Source of the DNA: Beta vulgaris subsp. vulgaris
Lineage: Eukaryota; Streptophyta; Magnoliopsida; Caryophyllales; Amaranthaceae
Length of the DNA: 64,000 nucleotides
Assembly: GCF_026745355.1 (NCBI RefSeq)
Contig: NC_079208.1
Location: forward strand, 55,317,276 to 55,381,275
Direction of reading: 5' to 3'
The first letter of the stretch is position 1. Each line of letters starts with the position of its first letter. Both the position numbers and the translations under genes were made by a program. This document shows positions 56,504 through 64,000 of the stretch, in pieces. Below the pieces are notes generated by a model, which saw only the letters and a list, made by a program, of their open reading frames with translations, searched no databases and had not been told where the DNA came from.

Positions 56504-58215
56504 CACTAGTAGAAAAACGACGATTTGTGTCTCCTCAAGTGCGTCACACAACAGGAAAAACAACATAAAAGTGAATGGGGACATCACTTGCGTCGCATGC
56601 AGACGAGACTCGACGCAAAAGACTCCAAATGTGCGTCGTATTTAGCTAGTGTGTGAACAAAACATCATAGCACAAGCTATGTGCATCGGATAGGCAAAAC
56701 ATGCATGTGACGCACATTTCAAAAGCCAAATCATCTAATCCACAAGCTATATGCATCGGACCCTTAAGCAATGCGACGCATATAGCTCAGATACAAGGAT
56801 GTGCATCGGACTAGCTCGGAGGCCCATCCGACGCATGTCGTTGATTTCTAGCCCACATTCTCTTACTCGCATCCGCTATATGCATCACATCTGTCCCACG
56901 TATGACGCAAAATCATCATTTGCGTCGGATTTCGCGTCTTGTCCAACGCAGATGGGTATTAGTTAAGTTCTTCGAAAATCCCCTATCCCCACTAAACATT
57001 AAACCCTGTCTCGCATCCGCGTCCATCCCACGTGTGATGCAAAATCATCATCTGCGTCGGATCCTGTGTCTTGTCCGACGCAAATGGGTATTAGTTAAGT
57101 TTTTCGTAAATCCCTAGCCCCACTAAACATTAAACCCTGTCTCTCACTCGCACTCCTCTCTCTCTCTCTCATGCAAATTCGTCGAACCCCCTGTTGTCCC
57201 CCCTAACACTCGCTAATCCCTGACACTCGCTAGCAATTGTCCTAATCCCTTCTTGCCGGCAAACCCTCATTCACTCCTCACCGTCATTCTCTCCCTTTGT
57301 TTTTGTTCGATGCTCACCCTCATTCTCTCTCTTGGTTTTCACGTCCAAACCGAAGCATCCACCGACATAATTACCGGTGTCTCCTCAGTCACGCTGGCGA
57401 TCGACCTCTTCTTTCTCTCTCACTTGCCGGTGCACTCTTGTTTCTCTCTCACTCTCACTCGCCGGTGCAACTGCACCACGACTGTCGCTCGTCTTTATTG
57501 CCGGTTGCCGCTTCACACCTGCCGGTTGTGCTGCTGGAATTTCACTACATTGGGCTTTGCTGCTCCTTGAGAGCAGAGGTACTATACGTATACATTTTTT
57601 TTTCAAATAATTTTGGATATATATGCAAAATTCTCCCATCAATATCTTAGGTTTTCCAAATTATAAAGAAGACTCTGTCGAAAATTCTACTCACAATTAT
57701 TAGTATAATGTTCATTTAGTTTGAAGCTTGAGGTTTACTATATGGAAAAAAACCAACAAAAAAAAACTGAAAAAAAAACAATCATTTGTGTCGCACATGG
57801 TGCAACATGCGACACAGATTACCTCTATATGTGTCGCATGTTGCACAATATGCGACATAAATAGACCGCCTAGGCTGTTACTAGCTTGCTAGTTATCTCC
57901 ATTTGCGTCGCATGAGGAGCAAAGTGCGAAGCAGAAGATACATCATCTGCATCACACCTTGCTCCTCATGTGACGCATAAGGTCATTACCCAGGCTGCTC
58001 TTGGCCTGCTGTGTGTCCCATGGGATGTGAGGGGAGGGTAATGTGTGTCGCATATTGATTAGGGTCCGAGACAAATAACCTAAGATTTGCGTCGTTTTTG
58101 CGTCTGACATAGATCATGTATTGGTCAATTTGCGTCGAAATTTGTGTCGTCGGACGTATGTCCAACGCAAATGGGGGTCCAAAGTCCGAAGCAAATTGGC
58201 AATTATGTACTAGTG
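56504..58215 (+). mobile_element. Non-autonomous CACTA (En/Spm) element
   Basis: Starts CACTAGTAGAAAAA and ends TACTAGTG, with TAA at 56501-56503 and 58216-58218 as the 3-bp target duplication. Both subterminal regions carry many copies, in both orientations, of a motif around tgcgtcg/cgacgca, as CACTA elements do for transposase binding. At 1712 bp it has no transposase frame and would need a helper. A CT-rich middle (57120-57560) could be captured sequence. Confidence 0.92.
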
Positions 58216-58218
58216 TAA

Positions 58219-58530
58219 CTTAATCAAAGTAAATAGAAGTAATAGTATTAATTTGCAATCCAAATCAAAAAATTGATGTCGCATCGTCCATATTATTATA
58301 TCTCTCCAAGTATTAATCCCATCCTCCTGGGCCATTCTCGCCTAACTAGGGCGGGGATGGGTCTAGGTTTGGTGGAGATGGGGCGGGGATGAAAATTAAA
58401 ATCGTTCCCGCAATGGGTGGTGGGCGGTGCGAATTTACTGCTATGCCCGCCCCCTCCCCGCTCGCTCCACTGTATACCCGGTTGACCTGCCCCACCCCAA
58501 CTGACTTGCATATATTTATTATTAAAACGT
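58219..58530. other. GC-rich degenerate repeat block
   Basis: 58340-58500 is built from 'ggggatggg' and 'cccgcccc' type words and resembles the poorer stretch at 55200-55450 in reverse. Open frames through it are low-complexity and not credible genes. Confidence 0.35.
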
Positions 58531-58840
58531 TTTTTTTTTTCACCAAATACCCCCGAGTTTTTCCGTGAAACAATTCATCGGTCACAGTCACACTCGCACT
58601 TTTGAAAATACACCTATTACCCCTCATTTTCAACGTAACAAACCCAAATTCTCTTCATGACGAACGGCGTTAACCGTTGTTAGTCATTATTTTTATTTTT
58701 TATTTTAACCCTAATTAACCTATATTTTAACCCTAACCACCCGTGGAACCCCCACCCCACCCAGCAGCTCCCCCTCCCCCCACCATCTCGTAGCTCCCCC
58801 CTCCCCACCCCGCAACTCCCCCCTCTCCCCACTCCTGTAA
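58531..58840 (+). mobile_element. Half of a second MULE-type element (one TIR and C-rich arm)
   Basis: ttcaccaaatacccccgagt followed by 'cggcgttaaccgttgttagtcatta', kept here as the pair cggcgttaaccg and ttagtcatta, and then ccctaa-rich and C-rich sequence. It is a diverged copy of the left part of 60363-61547. No matching right end is found, so it is truncated. Confidence 0.7.
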
Positions 58841-59286
58841 AATTCAAGCGTTCTCTTACAAGACAAACTCTTGGACCTTATTATGTGAGTTTGAGGTGTT
58901 CATGAAGCTCTCATTGCCCAAGAAGGAAGCAAATCAAACAAGGAAAAAACAAACAAAGATCATACTGTTCTAAAATTCATGAAGTGTTTTGCATGAACGA
59001 GATTGGAAAACTGTCAATGGCTAACTGCGACTTAAGGAGACTTCTAAGTATGTCTCAAAAGTATTCGAGAGACATGCTTTGTGGATGCTGAGACAATCGA
59101 ATTTTGATCACTTAACGGGAACCTTGTGTTTTCATGTACAGGTTGAGAGTTATAATGTATTGAAATTTGTACACCATTATTATTCTTAGATTGCACTATT
59201 AATTTACCCTATATTTCGAATTTACTCAATGCTAGCCAAAGGTTTTTGGAACAAGTTGTTGCATAATTTTAGCGCTCCTGGATATA
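58841..59286. other. Intergenic spacer, no feature seen
   Basis: Ordinary AT-rich DNA without paired repeats. Confidence 0.4.
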
Positions 59287-59545
59287 CTTTCTCCGTTTAG
59301 AAATAGTTGCACCATTTGCATAGTATTTACATTCACATTATACACTTTTATTATCTTTGGTGATTTATATTTTGGGAAAAACATAGTCATATGGGATCTT
59401 GTTAGATTCATCTTAATGTATATTTTTTTTAATATTAACTTTTCATAATTTTTACTCATTGATAATTGAAGATATTAACGTTTGAAATCATGCATCGGCA
59501 AGCGTGAAAATATGAAACGGTGCAACTATTTCTAAACGGAGGAAG
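59287..59545 (+). mobile_element. Stowaway MITE
   Basis: Ends ctttctccgtttagaaatag and ctatttctaaacggaggaag with TA on both sides (59285-59286, 59546-59547). 259 bp, non-coding. Confidence 0.9.
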
Positions 59546-60362
59546 TATGTCATAATTGCTTATAATATCACATGCTTTTACAGTCAGCAATTTTCATTTT
59601 TCTTTCTATTATTATATGATCCCTCGTTTTTTTTTTTCAAAAAAGTACGTAGATTGTCAATAATCTAAGTTTTTTTATTTATCGCCTTACATTATTCTTC
59701 TCATTGACTCTAAAAATTCTAACTATATCACATAACCGTGTCACTTTGATCCTGAATATTTTATATTACGTTGAGGTAAAAATTATAAAAAGTTAATATT
59801 ATAAATTTACACATTAAAACCAATCTAATAAAATCGCAAACGATTATATTTTTACCTATAAATTAAAAAAATCAAAATAATAAATCAAAGTCGATAAACT
59901 TGACTCTCAAAAAGGGAAATTAAAATTAGCAAGTAAATAAAGATGGAGAGAATTATATATAGAGGTTACAAATCACTCCTGTTGATTGCATTAGAAATAC
60001 TAGATTGTTAAGATTCTTACAAAATATATCTAAATCTATACAAATATCACAAACTTTTATATGTGGCCACTTCACATATAAGATAATTAATTAATTATTA
60101 GGGGTTACGAGGATGATCAAAATGGATTACTGTAATATATGGGGTTACTCTAATGGAAGGATGGGGTTACTTTTATTAACAAGTAGAATAATTTTTTGAT
60201 AGCCAAAAACAAAATAATAGGGTTACTTAAAAGAACAAATGACTTTTTAATAATTGATCAATTTTACGTATATATTGAATTAAGTTTACTTTTATGAACA
60301 AAATAAGGTTATCTTGTGATTATATGAGGCTCCATATATGAGTAAATATATGTTATTTTAAT
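59546..60362. other. Intergenic spacer, no feature seen
   Basis: AT-rich, non-coding. It ends in the left target duplication of the MULE element. Confidence 0.4.
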
Positions 60363-61547
60363 CGGTTTTTTCACCAAGTACCCCCGAGTTTTCAAAAAAT
60401 TCACCTGGTACCCTCCAAGTTTTCAAAATTCACAGGGTACCCCTAAGTTTCAAACTAATACACGGGGTACCCTTAAATGCCCTTAAAGACTAACGGCGTT
60501 AACCGTCGTTAGTCATTAACCTTCATTAACCTAATTACCCCTAATTAACCTAACTAAATCTAACCCTAACCCCTAATTTTAAACCTTAATCTAAACCCTA
60601 ACCCTAACCCCACTACCACCCAACCACTATTCCTCCCCTCCACCCACCCACCCACCCACCCTACCCATACAGCCCCACCGCAACCACCATCCCCATCGCA
60701 CCCCCCCACTGTCTCTCCCCCACCCCGTTAATCGTGCCAGCCCCCTCATCCTCCACCCATTCGATTTCTCCCCCACCACCGCAAACCCACACCCTATGCG
60801 CACAACCTCGTAGCCGCCCAGTACCTCTCTTTCCTTCGCTCTCTTCTCGGCACGAACCGCCCTCCAACGAGCCGCCCACCACCTCTGCAGCGCCCCCTCA
60901 AACTGTTAGGCATCGCATGTGTTTCATCCCTAAAATAGAATGGGTGGGGAGGACTGCTGGGCGGCGCAGATCTGAGATGAAGCGAGGGTGGGGAAGGCAG
61001 TGTCGGCAAAAATGGAAGGGGGTGGTGTTGTGGTTGGCGCGGGGTGGGGGAAGGTCGGGGCGCGCGATGGGGAGGGAGGTGGGGGACTTCAAAATGAACT
61101 GAGAGGGGGAGGAGGGCGGCGCGAGGGTGGGGGAGGGCTGCGGGGGTGGGGGAGGGGTTGGGGGGTGGGGAGGAGGGCGGCGCGAGGGCGCGAGGGGGGA
61201 GGTGGGCGGCGCGAGGGTGGGGGAGGTGGGCGGCGCGAGGGTGGGGGAGGGCAGGGTGGTGGGAGGGTGGGTGGTGGGGTGGTGGGTTAGGGTTAGTGTT
61301 AGTGTTAGGGTTTAGTGTTAGGGTTAGGGTTTAGTGTTAGGATTAGGGTTAAGATTAGGGATTAATTAGGATTAAAGCAGAAAATTAGGGTTAATGACTA
61401 ACGGCGGTTAACGCCGTTAGTCATTAAGGGCATTTAAGGGTACCCCGTGTATTAGTTTGAAACTTAGGGGTACCCTGTGAATTTTGAAAACTTGGAGGGT
61501 ACCAGGTGAATTTTTTGAAAACTCGGGGGTACTTGGTGAAAAAACCG
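60363..61547 (+). mobile_element. Mutator-like foldback element, 1185 bp, GC-skewed interior
   Basis: Long terminal inverted repeats of about 165-190 bp (cggttttttcaccaagtacc at the left, its complement ggtacttggtgaaaaaaccg at the right). They are flanked by a perfect 9-bp duplication tattttaat (60354-60362, 61548-61556), as for MULEs. Inside, the left arm is C-rich (about 60590-60900) and the right arm G-rich (about 60940-61280), and each arm also carries telomere-like ccctaa or ttaggg words. No transposase. Open frames in the skewed arms are low-complexity. Confidence 0.92.
61085..61365 (+). repeat. G-rich minisatellite and telomere-like tract inside the MULE
   Basis: Repeats of a ggcgcgagggtgggggag-like unit up to about 61260, followed by gttaggg/gtttagtgttaggg words to 61365. 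The plus strand has many runs of three or more G, so G-quadruplex formation is plausible. Confidence 0.8.
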
Positions 61548-61790
61548 TATTTTAATAGACAAATGTAGCTTCACGACCCACATCATATATCGTTATGTGA
61601 CTGGCTGCACACAAAACTTCTTCTACAAATATAATCAACATTTTCACTGTATCTTTTTTGATTATTTTGGTCTTTACTCTTATGAACCAATGAAAGACCT
61701 ATGGTTTGATACAGAAGAAATTGGCCATCGCCTTTTATAGACAGACGAATCGGCGGGAATTGAACTCTATGAGATCGAGTCTCCCGTTAT

Positions 61791-61862
61791 TCTTCAGTAG
61801 CTTAGTGGTAGAGCGGTCGGCCATTAACTGATTGGTCGTAGGTTCAAATCGTACTTGAAGAG
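61791..61862 (+). pseudogene. trnN-GUU: Organelle-derived trnN-GUU pseudogene (NUPT/NUMT)
   Basis: tcttcagtagcttagtgg ... gagcggtcgg ... gtcgtaggttcaaatc reads through the cloverleaf of chloroplast tRNA-Asn(GUU) with several changes. The anticodon position reads att instead of gtt and the T loop is altered, so it should not work. Flanking bases (about 61730-61930) also look plastid-like, so this is a plastid DNA insert in the nucleus. Angiosperm mitochondria carry a plastid-type trnN too, so a mitochondrial route is possible. Confidence 0.8.
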
Positions 61863-62179
61863 ATCAGATTTATTCTTCATTCTTTGATTGAGAATGAAAT
61901 AAAGGAGCTCGCTTTGACCGTTCGAATCTAGAGATAATATCCTAAACATATTTTTTTTATCACAAAACAACCAAATTTTTTCCTTTGATAATGCAAAAGT
62001 GGTTTTGATTCCCAAAATATGCCCAAAAAAATAAAAATTCCCTGCGTACCGTCCACGTAGGACAGCACGCGAGAATTTTTTTTTTTTCTAACTTAAGTAA
62101 AACCACTACTTGAAGTAGCGGTTTACAAGTGCGGAGAATTTTTTTTTTTTTCAACTTAAGTAAAACCGCTACTTGAAGT
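61863..62179. other. Spacer with a ~64-bp direct repeat
   Basis: Two units, each with a T run and then cttaagtaaaacc(a/g)ctac and ttgaagt, lie at about 62075-62115 and 62140-62179. The LTR element inserted in the second one, using gaagt (62175-62179). Confidence 0.6.
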
Positions 62180-62465
62180 TGTTAGAATTCGTGTTTATGG
62201 AGGAAGATAATCAGGAGGAAGAGAAGAGGAAGCCATTGATGTGCTTGAGGTTGAAGAATACACTAGAGAGGAAGATAGAGGAAGGAGAGAGAATAAAGAA
62301 CTACATTTTATTATTTGATGAGAAAGTAAAGAAGTATTACAATAAGTACCTCCTATTTATACTAATTATCATATTAGTACAATCTAACAAACTATACCAA
62401 ACTAATAACAAACTAAGGCAACAACTCTTGTTAACTAATACTAACTAGTTATGTTATTTCCAACA
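62180..62465 (-). mobile_element. 3' LTR of a retrotransposon (minus orientation)
   Basis: On the minus strand it runs from TGTTGGAAATAACATAAC to CTAACA, i.e. TG...CA termini, 286 bp. It has a TATA-like TATAAATA near 62350 and a purine-poor leader. It directly follows a polypurine tract (TTTGAGGGGG). The 5-bp gaagt at 62175-62179 is the expected target duplication, whose partner lies outside the window. Confidence 0.8.
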
Positions 62466-62476
62466 CCCCCTCAAAC
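62466..62476 (-). other. Polypurine tract
   Basis: TTTGAGGGGG on the minus strand immediately before the 3' LTR. This is the plus-strand DNA primer site of LTR retrotransposons and fixes the element orientation. Confidence 0.75.
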
Positions 62477-64000
62477 TGGAAATGGTTGAAAAACATTTCC
62501 GGTTTGAACTCATGGATTGAAGCCGTCTAGCTTTGCATCACTTGTAGTCCATTTGAACAACACCACCATCGGAACCAACCATGAACAAGTAGTGTAGGAA
62601 CCCAATAGTTGCAAATGAATGTGATTGCTGTCTTCTTGTGATGAACATACAAAGGTGCTGCAAACTTACTGTGCTGAAGAAACATATGTGCTGTTATATA
62701 GCAAACCAGCAGTTCCACAATAGCTCACCACCAAAAAAAACAAGACTCACAACAGGGAAACCATAACCATAACCATAACCATTAAACAAAGAAGAGGAAA
62801 TGTGAACTTGCATCAATATGAACTTGGAAATGTGAGTAAATTGGCTTTAGATGCTACACCAGCTACACCATATACCACCAGGTACCACAACTAGCTCAGC
62901 AATACCAATATACCAAATACACCACGACACACCAAATAAAAAAAAATGATCACAAAGGTGAGTAGGAATATGAGAAATGAGAAAGAAAATGACCAATTGG
63001 GTCTTCAAAGAATGAGCCACAATGGGTCTCATCAAACCAAACCTCTATGGGTTTATAAAAATGATCACAATGGATCACAACAAAGGCCTTTATGGGCACA
63101 ACATAAGCCTTTATGGGCAAAATTGACCAACTATGGGTCACAAAACATGCCTCTATGGGCAGAAAATTGATCTCTAAGGATCATGGAAAATGGAGGTTAA
63201 AGTCATAAGACTATCAAATGATCTCTATGGATCTTCATCAATGACCACTATGGGTCAAAAATGACCTCTATGGGTCCAAGAAAAGCCTCTAATGGGCAAA
63301 GACAAGATTCTAAGGGCAATGAAAAAAAAAAAAGAAATATTTTGACTTTGATTTTGAAAGATGAGAAGAGTAGGAATTTGACCAAGTATGTGGCTTGATT
63401 TGAGAAAAAAAAAAATGGGGACAAAGATTTGGCAGAAATGAGGGGTCATTTTTCAGATATTGAAAAGATGAAAGAATTGATATGTGACTAAGTTTGCAAA
63501 CAAAACATTAGAAGAAGGACAGAAGGAATTGAACTAGTGTTCACTTCTACCACCAAACACTAATTTCGCATTACATAAGTTTTTTTTTTTTTTTACACAA
63601 CACCAGTACTGCCACTATTGAATCTCCAACACAATACACATTGAAACTTCAGTTCATACAACATCCAAACTACAACACAAACTCCAAGAAACTTCCAATA
63701 TTCAACGTGTAAATCAAACAGAGAATGAAATCGAAAATTATAATACACAAAACTTCCTCAGAGCACCTAGTAGGCAAACACCATTATTCATCAATCGCAG
63801 CACATAACCAATTTCCAAATTTCTAATAACAACAAATGGCAATTAACAACAATATCATCACTACAACACAAATTCCACATTCAAGAATGCCTCTCCAAAC
63901 TCCAAATGAAATAAAGACTTACAATCACGATTGGCAAGATTCATACCCAGCAAGACAAACTCAGAGAATCAGAGAAATCCGAACTCAAAAGAGAACAATC
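62477..64000 (-). mobile_element. Internal region of the LTR element, non-coding as far as visible
   Basis: About 1.5 kb upstream (minus strand) of the polypurine tract without a credible gag-pol frame. A copia or gypsy element would usually encode RNase H or integrase here. It is therefore either a non-autonomous element (LARD/TRIM-like) or one with a long non-coding 3' region. Contains a hairpin array (62991-63315). The other LTR must lie beyond 64000. Confidence 0.6.
62991..63315 (-). repeat. Array of about a dozen short hairpins with covarying stems
   Basis: Repeating units of 12-17 nt with a 4-5 bp stem around a loop like tctatg: gaccaattgggtc, aaacctctatgggttt, tgatcacaatggatca, gcctttatgggc (twice), tgaccaactatgggtca, tgcctctatgggca, tgatctctaaggatca, gatctctatggatc, tgaccactatgggtca, gacctctatgggtc, gcctctaatgggc. 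Both stem arms change together (GATC/GATC, GACC/GGTC, GCC/GGC, AACC/GGTT). Spacers are 10-40 nt and not conserved. Confidence 0.85.

Noticed and set aside
60661..61334. Several overlapping 60-120 codon open frames on both strands
   Set aside because: They arise from the C-rich and G-rich arms of the MULE, are Pro/Gly/Arg-rich low-complexity and occur in every frame.
62173..62448. 91-codon open frame rich in Glu/Lys
   Set aside because: It lies inside the LTR, read antisense to the element.
62991..63315. CRISPR-like array of short repeats
   Set aside because: Repeats are 12-17 nt, variable in sequence with very short irregular spacers, in a plant retroelement; there are no cas genes.

Overview
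This is a plant nuclear window, almost certainly a eudicot. It has AT-rich intergenic DNA, GT-AG introns, two recognisable plant genes with many introns, and dense plant-type transposons. I cannot name the species from the sequence alone.

Layout. About 1985-12648 (+) holds a 13-exon ubiquitin-specific protease of the UBP8 type. About 13.9-22.3 kb is a transposon-rich spacer with a tRNA-derived SINE, a Tourist-like MITE, four members of one Helitron family, and a 5'-truncated, broken L1 LINE. About 22.3-26.6 kb is quiet intergenic DNA with retroelement and MITE remnants. About 26616-34229 (-) is a complete six-exon YABBY2-type transcription factor gene whose introns carry several foldback elements.

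The most striking feature is a tandem duplication (32308-39333 and 39334-53657) of the YABBY2 promoter, exon 1 and the 5' part of intron 1. It gives a second identical coding first exon (41416-41481) about 7.3 kb upstream of the first. The downstream copy lacks transposons that the upstream copy has. The upstream copy carries a Helitron about 200 bp from its start codon, two Stowaway MITEs, a Tourist MITE, a complete L1 with two open ORFs (46790-52426), and a 0.55-kb extra segment. For most of these the other copy gives the empty site, which fixes element ends and target-site duplications.

About 53.7-64.0 kb is again transposon territory: a non-autonomous CACTA element (56504-58215), a Stowaway, a 1.2-kb Mutator-like foldback element with GC-skewed and telomere-like interior (60363-61547), an organelle-derived trnN pseudogene, and the 3' LTR end of a retrotransposon (62180 to beyond the window). 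The interior of that retrotransposon contains an array of short hairpins whose stems covary. No CRISPR, operon or bacterial feature is present.
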